Source: Planctomycetota bacterium (GTDB lineage: Bacteria; Planctomycetota; UBA1135; GCA-002686595). Taken from it: 64,000 nt of DNA. Position 1 is the first letter of the stretch. Every line of letters begins with the position of its first letter. Below, piece after piece: positions 1 to 9,217 of this stretch. Under the pieces are notes generated by a model. That model searched no databases and was not told the origin of the DNA. It saw only the letters and a list, made by a program, of their open reading frames with translations. Where the stretch lies: contig JAIOPM010000038.1 of assembly GCA_021413885.1 (NCBI GenBank), positions 115,031 to 179,030 of the forward strand, in the 5' to 3' direction. Position numbers and translations under genes: made by a program.

Positions 1-137
1 CGCGGGAAGCCTTCGTCGCCGAGCGCGTCGAACTCTCGATGGGCATGAGCCAGGACTTCGAGGAAGCGATCGCCGAGGGCGCCGACCGGGTGCGCATCGG
101 CAGCGCGCTCTTCGCCGACGAAGAGAGCCGACCGTGA
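1..137 (+). CDS. yggS: YggS/PROSC-family PLP homeostasis protein, C-terminal fragment
   Basis: The window opens inside a gene read from base 3 to a TGA at 135-137, giving 44 residues. It contains [13 protein letters not shown] and, a few residues later, RVRIGSALF, which match the C-terminal phosphate-binding end of YggS/PROSC pyridoxal-phosphate-binding proteins (family consensus LSMGMS.D...AI..G.T.VRIG..IFG). These proteins buffer cellular PLP and have no known catalysis. The TGA overlaps the GTG of the next gene (GTGA at 134-137), so the two are probably translationally coupled. The N-terminal part, including the PLP lysine, lies outside the window. Confidence 0.9.
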   Translation, partial: REAFVAERVELSMGMSQDFEEAIAEGADRVRIGSALFADEESRP

Positions 138-3100
138 CGTCGACCGACGCGAAGCGCTGGTTGATCGAGATCGTCGGGGCGAAGTCGTCGCCGGTCGAGC
201 TCCCGCGCCAAGGCGTGTTGACGATCGGCAGCGACGGCGTGCGCGCCGACCTCGTCGTCGACGGCCAAGGCGTCGCGGACGTGCACTGCGCGATCGGCAA
301 GTCGAAGGGCGGCGGTTGGGCGCTCAAGGATCTCGGGTCGCAGTACGGCACGTTGGTCAACGGCAAGACGGTGACCGCGACGCGGCTCGAGGCCGGCGAC
401 GTGATCGCGCTCGGCTCGCGACGCTTGCGCGTCTTCGATCCCGACGCGCCGGTCGCCGACCACGACACTGCGGCGCTCGACGTGCGCAAGTCGACGAACA
501 CGACTCCGGACGCGCCGCTGCGCGCGACGCAGGTGCGCGAAGCGCAGTTCGAACCGCCGGTGGTGCGCGGGTACCGCGTCGACAAGTTGCTCGGCAAGGG
601 CGGCATGGGCGAGGTGTGGCTCGCGCTGCAAGAGCGCCTCGAACGCCCGATCGCGCTCAAGGTGTTGAAGCGCCAACTCTCCGCCGACAGCGACTTCGTC
701 GGACGCTTCCTCGCCGAAGCGCGCGCCGCCGCCGCGCTCAACCATCCGAACGTCGTCGTGGTCTACGACGCGGGCGAGGACGACGGCCATCACTACCTCT
801 CGATGGAGTACATGGACCGCGGCAACCTCGAGTCGCGCGTCGCGAAGTCGGGGCCGATGGCGTGGAAGGACGTGCTCGAAGTCCTGATCGAAGCCGCGAA
901 AGGTCTGCAGTACGCCGAGTCGAAGGGCATCGTCCACCGCGACATCAAGCCCGCGAACTTGATGCAGAACTCCGCGGGCGTGACCAAGATCGCCGACCTC
1001 GGTCTCGCCGCGCACCTCGACGCCGAAGCGACGCAATCCGAGGGCCGCAAGATCTTCGGCACGCCGCATTTCGTCTCGCCCGAGCAGGCGAAGGGCGAGC
1101 GCGTCGACCATCGCTCCGATCTCTACTCGCTCGGCGCGACCGCGTATCGGTTGCTCTCCGGTCGCACGCCGTTCGAAGGCGCGACGACGCGCGACATCCT
1201 GCGCGGGCATTTCACCGAGCAACCGAAACCGCTCGCGACGCTCGCGCCCGCGACGCCGCCGGCGTTCGCGCGCGTCGTCCACAAGCTGCTCGAGAAGAAG
1301 CCGGAGGACCGTTACCCGAGCGCGAGCACGTTGCTCGTCGACCTGCAAGCGATCCTCGAACCCGCCGCGACGAACGCCGCCGCGCGACCGCAGTCCGCAC
1401 CTCGCAAGAAAGGTCCCGGCGTGTTGCCGGCGCTCGCGTTGATCGCGATCGCGGGCGCGGGCTACTGGGTGTGGACCAAGAAGCAGGAGCAGGACGCCGA
1501 ACGCGCCGCCAAGGTCGAGCGCGAGGCGAACGGCGCGCGCGGCGCTTCCACGCCGAACGTTCCCGACGCGCCGGACTCGATCGCTGATCCCGCGCACACG
1601 ACGGCGACCGCGCCGAAACCGGCTGACGACGACACGCGCTTGAAGATGCGCGAGCTCCAGGCCGAGATCGCGTACCGCGACTTGCCGAAGGACATGGAAG
1701 ACGGCGTGCGCCGCGACGCGTTGGTCAAGCTCGCCGGCGACTTCGCGGGCACGACGGTCGCGAACAAGGCGCTGCAGGAAGCGCAAGAGCTCGCCGACCG
1801 CGTCGCGAGCGCCACTCGCGTCGAAGGCGAACGCAGCCAGATCTCCTCGCAACTCTTCGCGCGCTTGCAGGCGATTGTCGACGCCGCTCCCCCAGAGCGC
1901 ATCGGCAGCACGCTCGCCGGCATCGGCCTCGTGCCGGGCCAAGAGCAGCTCGAGAGCGATCCGGAGTTCGGTCCGAAACGCCGCACGCTCTTCGAACGGG
2001 TCCTGGTCAACGGAGACGCCGCGGTGCGCGCCGAGCTCGCGAAAGCACGCGACGCCGCGAACGCCGGCGACTTCACGCGCATCGAGAATTCGCTGGTCGA
2101 GCTCGAGCACGAACTCGCGCTGCCCGAACTCCCCGCGGACCTCACCCCCGCCGCGACGCTCGCGAAACTGGATCTCGTCGAGCTCGCGCGCACCACGCGC
2201 GCGTGGCACGACAAGTTGGTCGAGCTGCGCGAGCGCTATCAGTCCAAACTGCGCTCCGACGAATCGCGCGCGGTCGCCGCGGGCTTCGGCGGGCCGCGCG
2301 GGCTCGAGCGCGAGCTCGCGACCTTCGACTTCGCCGCGTCCCGCGCGCGCCTCGGCGCGTTGCGCGAGAAGACGACGACCACCGATCTCGCCGCCGACCT
2401 CGCGGCGTTGGTCGGCGACCTCGAACGCGGCCAACGGATCCTCGAACTCGTCGGCGCCGAGTTCGGCAAGGGCAGTTGGCGGCGCAAGACGATCGCCGAT
2501 CCGCGCAAGGGCAAGGGCCAGAACCGCAACGCGGTCACCGCCGACGCGCGCGGCATCTCGGTCGACGGCGACGGCGGCGTCGAGACGATCCCGTGGTCGG
2601 CGTTCGGGCCGAGGCCGCGCGAGTTGCACCAGCTCTTCCACGAACGCCTGACGCGCGAATGGACGGCCGACGAACAACGCGCGATCGCCGGACTGATGCG
2701 CATCGCGTCGGTCTCCGCCGCGATCGACGGCGCGGGTGAGATGCTGCAGACCTCGCGGCGCGCGACGTTCTCCGAAGGCGAGTACAAGGAGCTCGTCGAA
2801 GGCTTCCAACTCGCGACCAACTGGGCGCATCAAGACGGCGAAGTGCGGCTGCTCGCCGAGGAGTCCGTCGCCGCGGACCTGCTCGGCCGGGCATTGCGTT
2901 TCATCGACGGCGGCCAATGGGCGAGCGCCGTCGCGAACCTCGAGCGCATCGAACGCGATCACGCGGGCACGTTGCTCTTCCGCCTCTTGACCGGCGGGCC
3001 CGGCGTGAGCGACGTCGCCGCTCGACCCGCGATCGACCTCGAGCTCCCCGTCGCGCCGACCGCGTTGCCGCCGAAGGACGCGGCGCCCCAGGACGCGCCG

Positions 3101-3139
3101 GTCGAATCCTCGACGCCGAAACACGAAGACGGCCGATGA
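134..3139 (+). CDS. FHA domain - Ser/Thr protein kinase - single TM - large extracytoplasmic region
   Basis: A 1001-residue protein. Residues about 20-100 form an FHA-like phosphothreonine-binding domain (LTIGSDG, then GTLVNG). Residues about 147-410 are a Hanks-type kinase: glycine loop GKGGMG at 154-159, catalytic lysine in IALKVLK (K176), HRD at 268-270 in VHRDIKPAN, and a SPEQAKGE activation-segment end. The Mg-binding motif reads ADLG instead of DFG, a tolerated change in some bacterial kinases. One hydrophobic helix follows at about 430-447 ([17 protein letters not shown]), and then about 550 residues of Ala/Glu/Arg-rich, mostly helical sequence with no domain I recognise, presumably on the far side of the membrane. 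The GTG start overlaps the yggS stop and the stop overlaps the next ATG. The substrate is unknown. Confidence 0.93.
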   Translation: MTSTDAKRWLIEIVGAKSSPVELPRQGVLTIGSDGVRADLVVDGQGVADVHCAIGKSKGGGWALKDLGSQYGTLVNGKTVTATRLEAGDVIALGSRRLRVFDPDAPVADHDTAALDVRKSTNTTPDAPLRATQVREAQFEPPVVRGYRVDKLLGKGGMGEVWLALQERLERPIALKVLKRQLSADSDFVGRFLAEARAAAALNHPNVVVVYDAGEDDGHHYLSMEYMDRGNLESRVAKSGPMAWKDVLEVLIEAAKGLQYAESKGIVHRDIKPANLMQNSAGVTKIADLGLAAHLDAEATQSEGRKIFGTPHFVSPEQAKGERVDHRSDLYSLGATAYRLLSGRTPFEGATTRDILRGHFTEQPKPLATLAPATPPAFARVVHKLLEKKPEDRYPSASTLLVDLQAILEPAATNAAARPQSAPRKKGPGVLPALALIAIAGAGYWVWTKKQEQDAERAAKVEREANGARGASTPNVPDAPDSIADPAHTTATAPKPADDDTRLKMRELQAEIAYRDLPKDMEDGVRRDALVKLAGDFAGTTVANKALQEAQELADRVASATRVEGERSQISSQLFARLQAIVDAAPPERIGSTLAGIGLVPGQEQLESDPEFGPKRRTLFERVLVNGDAAVRAELAKARDAANAGDFTRIENSLVELEHELALPELPADLTPAATLAKLDLVELARTTRAWHDKLVELRERYQSKLRSDESRAVAAGFGGPRGLERELATFDFAASRARLGALREKTTTTDLAADLAALVGDLERGQRILELVGAEFGKGSWRRKTIADPRKGKGQNRNAVTADARGISVDGDGGVETIPWSAFGPRPRELHQLFHERLTREWTADEQRAIAGLMRIASVSAAIDGAGEMLQTSRRATFSEGEYKELVEGFQLATNWAHQDGEVRLLAEESVAADLLGRALRFIDGGQWASAVANLERIERDHAGTLLFRLLTGGPGVSDVAARPAIDLELPVAPTALPPKDAAPQDAPVESSTPKHEDGR

Positions 3140-3435
3140 CCGCTTTCGAACTCCGCGCGCGCGGCGCGGAGAGCGAACTCCCGGTCCGCGTGCAACCCGG
3201 CGCCTCGCGCACGCGGATCGTCGGCCTGTGGAACGGCAAGCTGAAGATCGCCGTCGTCGCGCCGCCGTCGGAAGGCCGCGCGAACGACGAGGTGTGCGAG
3301 TTCCTCGCGAGCGTGCTCGGCGTGCGCAAGTCGGCGGTGCGCGTCGCGAGCGGCGCACGTTCGCGCGACAAACGCTTGTTGCTCGCGCTCGCGCCGGAAG
3401 TCGCGCGCGCCGCCTTGCTCGCGCACCTCGCCTGA
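3136..3435 (+). CDS. yggU: DUF167 (YggU family) protein
   Basis: A 99-residue protein starting at the ATG that overlaps the kinase stop (ATGA 3136-3139). The sequence PVRVQPGASRTRIVG, then LKIAVVAPPSEGRANDEV and VRVASGARSRDKRLL are the hallmark strings of DUF167/YggU (consensus V.P.A....I.......LK..V.APP.EGKAN.......A..L.V.KS.V.I..G..SR.K). Length and ends match the family. The function of YggU is not established. In many bacteria it sits beside yggS, and here only the kinase gene separates the two. Confidence 0.9.
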   Translation: MTAFELRARGAESELPVRVQPGASRTRIVGLWNGKLKIAVVAPPSEGRANDEVCEFLASVLGVRKSAVRVASGARSRDKRLLLALAPEVARAALLAHLA

Positions 3436-3453
3436 GGTATCCACCACGCTTCG

Positions 3454-4311
3454 ATGACGACTTCGCTCCTCGACGCCGCGGTCGACCAAGCGCGCAACGC
3501 GTTGTCCGGTCGTTCCGTCCCCGCGCCCGAAGCGCTCTTCTGGCCCGCGACCGGCACCGGCATCCTGCCGGGACGTTTGGTGCGCGGCGGCAAGCTCCCG
3601 CTCGACCGCGTCGACGGCGTGCCCCGCGCGTGGCGCGACGCGGTGCTCGCGTGGGGCGATTTCCACGGCCTCGCGGTGTGGATGCTCGAAGACGCGCCGC
3701 TCGAAGCGGAAGCGGGCGAGCCCGTGTGGATGCGTTCGTTCCCAGTGTGGCTCGCGGCGGCGTCCGGCGCTTCGGCGCTCGTTCACGCGTCGGCCGGCGT
3801 CGCGCTCGAACGCGACGGACGCGAGCTCGCCGTCGGTTCGCTCGCGTTCTTCACCGACCACATCAACTTGAGCGGCGCGTCGCCGCTCGGCGGCCTCGGC
3901 GAGAGCCGGCTCGGGCCGATGTTCCCCGATCAGACGCGCGTCCACGATCCGCACTTGCGGCGCGCGGCGCTCGCGGCGGCGGAACGCCTCGGCGTGTCCG
4001 CGGCGGAAGCGATCGTCGCGTGCACCGCGGGACCGACGCTCGACACGCCGGCCGAACGGCGTTTCTTCGCGCGCGCCGGAGCCGACGTCGCGGTGCAGGA
4101 TCTCGCCGGACCGTTGCTCGCGGCGGCGCACGCCGGACTCGGCACGCTCGGCGTCGGCGTGATCGTCGCGCGCGAGCGGGACGACGTCGACGTCGCGCGC
4201 ATCGCGTCGCTCTGCCAAGCGGTCGCGCCGGCGCTCGACGATCTCTTCTGGCAGCTCGCCGCGGACGTGCAGAAGGAGATCCGCGCGCGCCTCGACGAGG
4301 ACCTCGCGTGA
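3454..4311 (+). CDS. Purine nucleoside phosphorylase-like protein with altered active-site motifs
   Basis: A 285-residue protein. The stretch FFTDHINLSGASPLGG, followed by GPMFPDQTRVHDPHL, mirrors the classical trimeric PNP/MTAP signature DHINL.G..PL.G....G.RF.DM...YD. ACTAGPTLDTPAERRFF mirrors the A-GPS-F/Y-ETPAE segment. Several functional positions differ: the N-terminal phosphate loop (normally GSGLG) reads ATGTGILPG, the glutamate of ETPAE is aspartate, and the VGMSTVPE strand is replaced by DLAGPLLAAAHAG. The fold assignment is therefore solid, but phosphorolysis is doubtful. The ATG at 3454 follows yggU by 18 nt. The stop overlaps the GTG of purN, which keeps it in a purine context. 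Confidence 0.7.
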   Translation: MTTSLLDAAVDQARNALSGRSVPAPEALFWPATGTGILPGRLVRGGKLPLDRVDGVPRAWRDAVLAWGDFHGLAVWMLEDAPLEAEAGEPVWMRSFPVWLAAASGASALVHASAGVALERDGRELAVGSLAFFTDHINLSGASPLGGLGESRLGPMFPDQTRVHDPHLRRAALAAAERLGVSAAEAIVACTAGPTLDTPAERRFFARAGADVAVQDLAGPLLAAAHAGLGTLGVGVIVARERDDVDVARIASLCQAVAPALDDLFWQLAADVQKEIRARLDEDLA

Positions 4312-4925
4312 CGCGCAGGATCGCGGTGCTCGTCTCGGGCGGCGGACGTTCGCTCGAGAACCTCGCGGAGCGCATTTCCGCGCACGAGCTCGACTGCGAG
4401 ATCGGATTGGTCCTCTCGAACACCGCCGACGGCAAGGCACTCGAACGCGCGGAACGACTCGGCCTCCCGCGCGCCGTCGTCTCCCACCGCGAGTTCCCCG
4501 CCGCGCCCGAATTCTCGCGGCGCGTCTTCGCCGAGATCGAAGCGTCGCGCGCGGAGTTGGTGGTGCTCGCGGGCTTCCTCCGTTTGCTCGTGATCCCGCC
4601 GCGCTGGCTCGGTCGCGTGCTCAACATCCATCCGGCGTTGTTGCCCGCGTACGGCGGCAAGGGTTTCTACGGACACCGCGTGCACGAAGCGGTGCTCGCC
4701 GCGCGCGAGCCCGTCACCGGTTGCACCGTGCACTACGTCACCAACGAATACGACGCGGGTCCGATCCTGTTGCAGCGGCGCGTCGACGTGCGTGCCGACG
4801 ACGACGCCGACACGCTCGCCGCGCGCGTGTTCGAGGCGGAGAAGCTCGCGCTGCCCGAAGCGATCGCACTCCACCTCTCGGGCGCGGTGCGACTCGAAGG
4901 CGCCCGCGTCGTCCGAACGCCGTGA
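4308..4925 (+). CDS. purN: Phosphoribosylglycinamide formyltransferase (GAR transformylase)
   Basis: A 205-residue protein of normal PurN length that transfers the formyl group of 10-formyl-THF to GAR in purine synthesis. It begins with RIAVLVSGGGRSLENL (PRPP-type loop). At about residue 106 it has NIHPALLPAYGGKGFYG, holding the catalytic Asn and His, and then VTGCTVHYVTNEYDAGPIL, holding the catalytic Asp at about residue 149. The GTG at 4308 was chosen because it overlaps the upstream stop (GTGA) and the family homology begins at once after it; longer forms in this frame run through the preceding gene. No other pur gene is in the window. Confidence 0.93.
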   Translation: MTRRIAVLVSGGGRSLENLAERISAHELDCEIGLVLSNTADGKALERAERLGLPRAVVSHREFPAAPEFSRRVFAEIEASRAELVVLAGFLRLLVIPPRWLGRVLNIHPALLPAYGGKGFYGHRVHEAVLAAREPVTGCTVHYVTNEYDAGPILLQRRVDVRADDDADTLAARVFEAEKLALPEAIALHLSGAVRLEGARVVRTP

Positions 4926-5437
4926 GCAACGGCGAGCGCCTGGAGTTCCATGAGCGACGCGCTCGCAACGCGCGTCTCCTCGTCACGTCGCTCGTCCTGT
5001 GCGCGGGTGCCGCGTTGCTCGTCGCGCGCCCGAGGAACGACGGTGACACGGCGACCGGGATCGCCGGTCTCGCCCTCTTCGGCGTCGGCGCCGTGCTGTT
5101 CGCGCGCCGCCTGCTGCGACGCGGACCGCGCCTCGTGTTCGACCAAGAGGGGCTCGAGGACTGGACTCGGGCGTCGGTGCGCATCCGCTGGGAAGAGATC
5201 GAACGCAGCGACCTCCAAACCGCGGGTGGCATTCCCTTCCTCCGCTTGTGGCTGCGCAACCCCGAGAGATCCTCGACGCGTCCGACTCCGAAGCGTCGGT
5301 GGAACGTCTTCACGAGTTGGCGCGAGAGCTTTGGCCACGTGTCGATTCCGCTCAGCGGACTCGACCGCGACGCGGTTGACATCGCCGTGGAGGTCGCGCG
5401 ACGGCTCGCGTTTCGCACTAGCTCGGAAGGCGGCTGA
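4922..5437 (+). CDS. Small two-TM membrane protein with PH-like tail (STM3941-like)
   Basis: A 171-residue protein from a GTG that overlaps the purN stop (GTGAG). Two hydrophobic helices at about 23-37 and 47-61 are followed by a soluble part: RLVFDQEGLEDW and IRWEEIERSDL, then beta-rich sequence. This layout (two TM segments, then a YcxB/PH-like domain comparing a membrane-proximal strand with IRWEEI) is typical of STM3941-type and other bacterial PH-domain membrane proteins of unknown function. The last 20 nt overlap the convergent mrfB-like gene on the other strand. Assignment rests on architecture, not on a unique motif. Confidence 0.55.
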   Translation: MSNGERLEFHERRARNARLLVTSLVLCAGAALLVARPRNDGDTATGIAGLALFGVGAVLFARRLLRRGPRLVFDQEGLEDWTRASVRIRWEEIERSDLQTAGGIPFLRLWLRNPERSSTRPTPKRRWNVFTSWRESFGHVSIPLSGLDRDAVDIAVEVARRLAFRTSSEGG

Positions 5438-6695
5438 GCAAGGCTTCGGCGTCGCGCGCGACGCGAACCGATTCCGCGCCCACCAGCGTGCGCGGCGCGA
5501 GTTCGCGAGCGCGCTCGGCCGACACGCGCGCTTCGCTTGCGCGCGCGCGGCCGGCGAGCCGGGCGGCGGCGAGCGAGGCGCGAGCTCCGACCGCATCGCG
5601 GCTCAGGGCGAGTTCGGCGAAGAGCGCGAGTGCCTCCGCGTCGCGCGCGAGGCGGCGCAGCACCTGCGCGCGCAGGAAGCGAGCCTCGACGCCGACGTCG
5701 CCGGCTCGCTCGAGCCACGCCAACGCGTTGGTCCAGTCGCGCGCCTTCGCCGCTTGCCGCGCGAGCGCCGACGCGCGCGCTCCCGCCGGGCCGGCGAGCG
5801 GCGAACGATCGACGCGCACGCCCGCGCGCGTGCACGCGAGGTGCGCGGCGAGCGTCGCCAAGCTCAACACGTCGTCGAAGTTGTGGCGGAACACTTCCTC
5901 GAGCAGGTGCGGCCGCCCCGCGAGGAAATCGAACCACGCGGCCGGCGCGAACGAGCCCGGAAGGTCGCGCTCGCGGCGCACGCCGCAGAGTTCGCGCTCG
6001 AGCGTCCCGAGCCGGCCGTCGTCGAACGCGCGGCCGTAGAGACGCCGCAGCGGATGGTAGAGGTCGAGGTGCGGCCGCTCGGCGAACGGAGGCTCGACGC
6101 CGTGCACGCGCATCTTGTCCTGCAAGCGATGGCGATCGAACGACTTGCCGAAGAACGTCACCAGACCGGCGCACGCGCGCACGCGCTCGGCGACGTCGGC
6201 GAGCAACGCGGCTTCCTCGTCGGGTCCGCGCGCGAAACCTTGGCGCACTTCGAACGCGCCGTCGACGAAGCCCGCGAGGCCGACCAAGTAGACGTACGTT
6301 CCCGCGCCGCCCGAAAGGCCGGTCGTCTCGATGTCGAGGAACAGCACGCGCTCGAGCGACAACGTCGCGAGCGCCGGATCGCCCGCGAGCCACGCGAGTT
6401 CCTCGCCGCGCGCGTCGAGCGCTTCGTCGAGGCGCCAGTCGCCGTGACGGTGCTCGCGCGCGAGCCGCGCGACGCGTTCGGTGCACGAGCCGAAACGATT
6501 GGCGAGCGGCGTGAGCTCGCGCGGTTCGCCGACGGTCTTCGTGCGCTCGGGCGGCGCGAGCGCGTCGCCGTCCGCGCGCGCGAGACGGCGCTTGAACCAA
6601 TCGGGCAGCGGTTGGGAGTTCGGGGCGATCGACGCTTTCGGCGCGTCGACGTGCTTGCGCAGTCGCTTCAGGCGCGCGAAGAGTTCGTCGGACAT
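5418..6695 (-). CDS. mrfB: DEDDh 3'-5' exonuclease of the MrfB/YprB family with TPR-like C-terminus
   Basis: A 425-residue protein. The exonuclease core reads RVLFLDIETTGLSGG (D121, E123), FFGKSFD (D187), and VFRHNFDDVLSL (H271, D275), which lines up in order and spacing with the DEDDh metal and catalytic residues of Bacillus MrfB. About 110 N-terminal residues are family-typical linker. Residues about 300-425 are Ala/Arg/Leu-rich helical repeats resembling TPRs. It lies 13 nt downstream of the MrfA-type helicase on the same strand. In Bacillus subtilis MrfA and MrfB act together in excision repair of mitomycin-C adducts; the same role is inferred here. Confidence 0.82.
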   Translation of the reverse strand: MSDELFARLKRLRKHVDAPKASIAPNSQPLPDWFKRRLARADGDALAPPERTKTVGEPRELTPLANRFGSCTERVARLAREHRHGDWRLDEALDARGEELAWLAGDPALATLSLERVLFLDIETTGLSGGAGTYVYLVGLAGFVDGAFEVRQGFARGPDEEAALLADVAERVRACAGLVTFFGKSFDRHRLQDKMRVHGVEPPFAERPHLDLYHPLRRLYGRAFDDGRLGTLERELCGVRRERDLPGSFAPAAWFDFLAGRPHLLEEVFRHNFDDVLSLATLAAHLACTRAGVRVDRSPLAGPAGARASALARQAAKARDWTNALAWLERAGDVGVEARFLRAQVLRRLARDAEALALFAELALSRDAVGARASLAAARLAGRARASEARVSAERARELAPRTLVGAESVRVARDAEALLSRLPS

Positions 6696-6708
6696 CGCGG
6701 CGTCTCGC

Positions 6709-9153
6709 TCACGCCTTGTTCACGTCGCGAGCGACGCCGCCGCGCGCGAGGTGTCCGAGCACCGTGCGCGCGCTCGCCTTGCCCAACGGCCCGGCCTCGG
6801 CGATCGGACCGACGCACGCGGGACAACCGCGTTCGCACTCGCAGCGCTCGACGACGTCGAGCGCTGCTTGGAAGAGCTCGCGATGGATCTCGAAGAGCAC
6901 GTCGGCGAGCCCCACGCCGCCTTGCACGCGATCGTAGAGGAAGATCGTCGGCCGTCCGAAGTGCGGCGAACGCACTTGCGTCGACAGCCCGAGATCCTGC
7001 GGTTGGCAGCGCAGGAAGAGCGGCGCGACGTGGCGCAGCAGTTTGCCGACGCCGCTCCACGCGCTGCCTCGGTCGCCGCCTTCGAGGCCGAGCGCGTTCG
7101 CGCTCTCCAGCGACAACGCGAAGACGAACGCCTGCGTGTCGATCTCCTCCGCCGGCAAGTGGATCTTCTCGATGCCGACCGATTCGCGCGTGTAGTAGCG
7201 CACCTTCTTGTACGACGTCGCGATCGTCGTGACGTGGACTTCGCCCGACCAGACGGTGTAGTCGTCGGTCGAAGGAACGTTCGCGAGCGCGAGCTGCGGC
7301 GCATCGGCTCGCTTGCGCGCCGCTTCGCGATCGAGACCGAGCACGCGCACCTCGGTGTCGACCTCGGCCTCGGTGAAGTAGTCGGTCTCGACCTTCTTGA
7401 CGTACGCGCGGCGGTTCTCGAAGTCGAAGCGCTCGACGATCCACGTCTCGCCCTCGACTTGGTAGATCGCGCCTTCGTGCACGGTCGTCAACGAACCCTC
7501 GCGATCGATCTCGCCGACCGCCTTCTTCGTTTCGGAGTCGAGGATCAAGACGTTGTCGGGCCCGCCGCCGGCGAGCGACACGTCTTCCGCCGGATACGCG
7601 TCCGCCATCCAGAACCAACGATCGCCGCGGCGGTGCAGGAGCTTCGATTCGTCGCTCAAGTAATCGAGGATGCCGCCGAGGTGCGGCGCGCGACCGAAGC
7701 CGCCGCGTGCGCGATCGGCTTCGAGTTCCGCGACGCTGAACGGCAACTCGAACGCGGCGCACTTCACCTGCTCGGACAGGATCACGAGGTTGTCGGGGTC
7801 GAGGCCGAGTCGCTCGCGCGGCGCATCGAAGAGCCAATCGGGATGGGTCGCGAGGTATTGATCGATGGGATCGGAGCGCGCGATCTGGATCACGAAGCTC
7901 GCGCGACCGCGGCGACCGACGCGGCCGGCGCGTTGCCAGAAGGACGCCTGCGAACCCGGGTAGCCGACGAGCACCGCGACGTCGAGGCTGCCGATGTCGA
8001 TGCCGAGTTCGAGCGCGTTCGTCGTGACGACGACCTTGACCTTGCCGGCGCGCAGATCGCTCTCGATCTCGCGCCGCAGGTTCGGCAAGTAGCCGCCGCG
8101 GTAGCCGCGGATCTCGTCGCGTTCGAGGCCGAGCTCGTGCGCGGACGCCTTCAAGTAGCGCGTCAACACCTCGACCGACGTGCGTCGATTGCAGAAGAAG
8201 ATCGTCTGGTGTTTCGGGCCGACGACGCGCAGCGCGAGCCGCCGCGCTTCCTCGAGCGCATTCGCGCGCAGGCCCGCGACCGCGTCGAGCATCGGCGGGT
8301 TGTAGACGGCGAACGTGCGCGGACCGGCGGGCGAACCGTCGCGTTCGACGAGCTCGACGTCGCGGCCGATCAACGTACGCGCGTGCTCGCGAGCGTTCGG
8401 GATCGTCGCCGACGAGAGCAGGAAGCGCGGCTTCGAGCCGTAGTGCGCGGCGATGCGCTGCAGACGCCGCAACACGTTCGCGACGCTCGAACCGAAGACG
8501 CCCGAGAGCGTGTGCACCTCGTCGATCACCACCGTCTCGAGGTCGCGGAAGAGCTCGGCCCACTTCGCGTGGTTCGGCAGGATCCCCGCGTGCAGCATCC
8601 ACGGATTGGTGAGGACGATGTGACCTTGGTCGCGCAACGTGCGACGGACGCTCGGCGGCGTGTCGCCGTCGTACGTGAACGAATGCCACTCGCGCCCCAG
8701 CTCCGCGATCAGCGAATTGAGGTTGGTCGACTGATCCTGCGACAACGCCTTCGTCGGATAGAGGAAGAGCGCGCGCGACTTGCCCTCGGTCTCGAGCAGA
8801 CGCTGGAGCACCGGCACGACGAAGCACAACGTCTTGCCCGACGCGGTCGGCGTCGTGACCAAGACATCGCGGCCGGCGAGCGCGTGCTCGATCGCTTCGC
8901 GTTGGTGCGACCACGGACGCGCGATGCCGCGCCGCGCGTAGAGTTCGAGCAACGCGGGATGCAGGTTCGCGGGGAAGTCCGCGACGTGCTCGTCGCGCGC
9001 CGCGACCGTGCGCCAGTGGACGCAGCGCGGACCGAACTCCGGATCGGCGCGCAGCCGCGCAGCGAGTTCGTCGACCGACAACGCCGCAGCGCCGCGGTGG
9101 CTGGTCGGCGCACGTTGCGCCAAGTCGGGATCCGGAGTGCGTTGGGCGGACAT
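6709..9153 (-). CDS. mrfA: Superfamily 2 DNA helicase of the MrfA/YprA (Hrq1-like, DUF1998) family
   Basis: An 814-residue protein starting at ATG 9151-9153; the frame is open further upstream but homology starts near here. Walker A TTPTASGKT is at about 100-108, DEVH at 211-214, SSATIPN follows, and motif VI is QRAGRVGRRG. The DUF1998 region ends in a zinc cluster CECERGCPAC (C771, C773, C777, C780), the four-cysteine module of MrfA/Hrq1 helicases. Length and order match Bacillus YprA/MrfA. It is the first gene of a two-gene operon with the exonuclease. A damage-excision helicase role is inferred from the pair. Confidence 0.9.
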   Translation of the reverse strand: MSAQRTPDPDLAQRAPTSHRGAAALSVDELAARLRADPEFGPRCVHWRTVAARDEHVADFPANLHPALLELYARRGIARPWSHQREAIEHALAGRDVLVTTPTASGKTLCFVVPVLQRLLETEGKSRALFLYPTKALSQDQSTNLNSLIAELGREWHSFTYDGDTPPSVRRTLRDQGHIVLTNPWMLHAGILPNHAKWAELFRDLETVVIDEVHTLSGVFGSSVANVLRRLQRIAAHYGSKPRFLLSSATIPNAREHARTLIGRDVELVERDGSPAGPRTFAVYNPPMLDAVAGLRANALEEARRLALRVVGPKHQTIFFCNRRTSVEVLTRYLKASAHELGLERDEIRGYRGGYLPNLRREIESDLRAGKVKVVVTTNALELGIDIGSLDVAVLVGYPGSQASFWQRAGRVGRRGRASFVIQIARSDPIDQYLATHPDWLFDAPRERLGLDPDNLVILSEQVKCAAFELPFSVAELEADRARGGFGRAPHLGGILDYLSDESKLLHRRGDRWFWMADAYPAEDVSLAGGGPDNVLILDSETKKAVGEIDREGSLTTVHEGAIYQVEGETWIVERFDFENRRAYVKKVETDYFTEAEVDTEVRVLGLDREAARKRADAPQLALANVPSTDDYTVWSGEVHVTTIATSYKKVRYYTRESVGIEKIHLPAEEIDTQAFVFALSLESANALGLEGGDRGSAWSGVGKLLRHVAPLFLRCQPQDLGLSTQVRSPHFGRPTIFLYDRVQGGVGLADVLFEIHRELFQAALDVVERCECERGCPACVGPIAEAGPLGKASARTVLGHLARGGVARDVNKA

Positions 9154-9217
9154 CGCGGCCGTTCGGTATCCGTTAGGGTACGAATCGGGCGCGCGAGCGC
9201 AAGGCACTCCCCACGAG

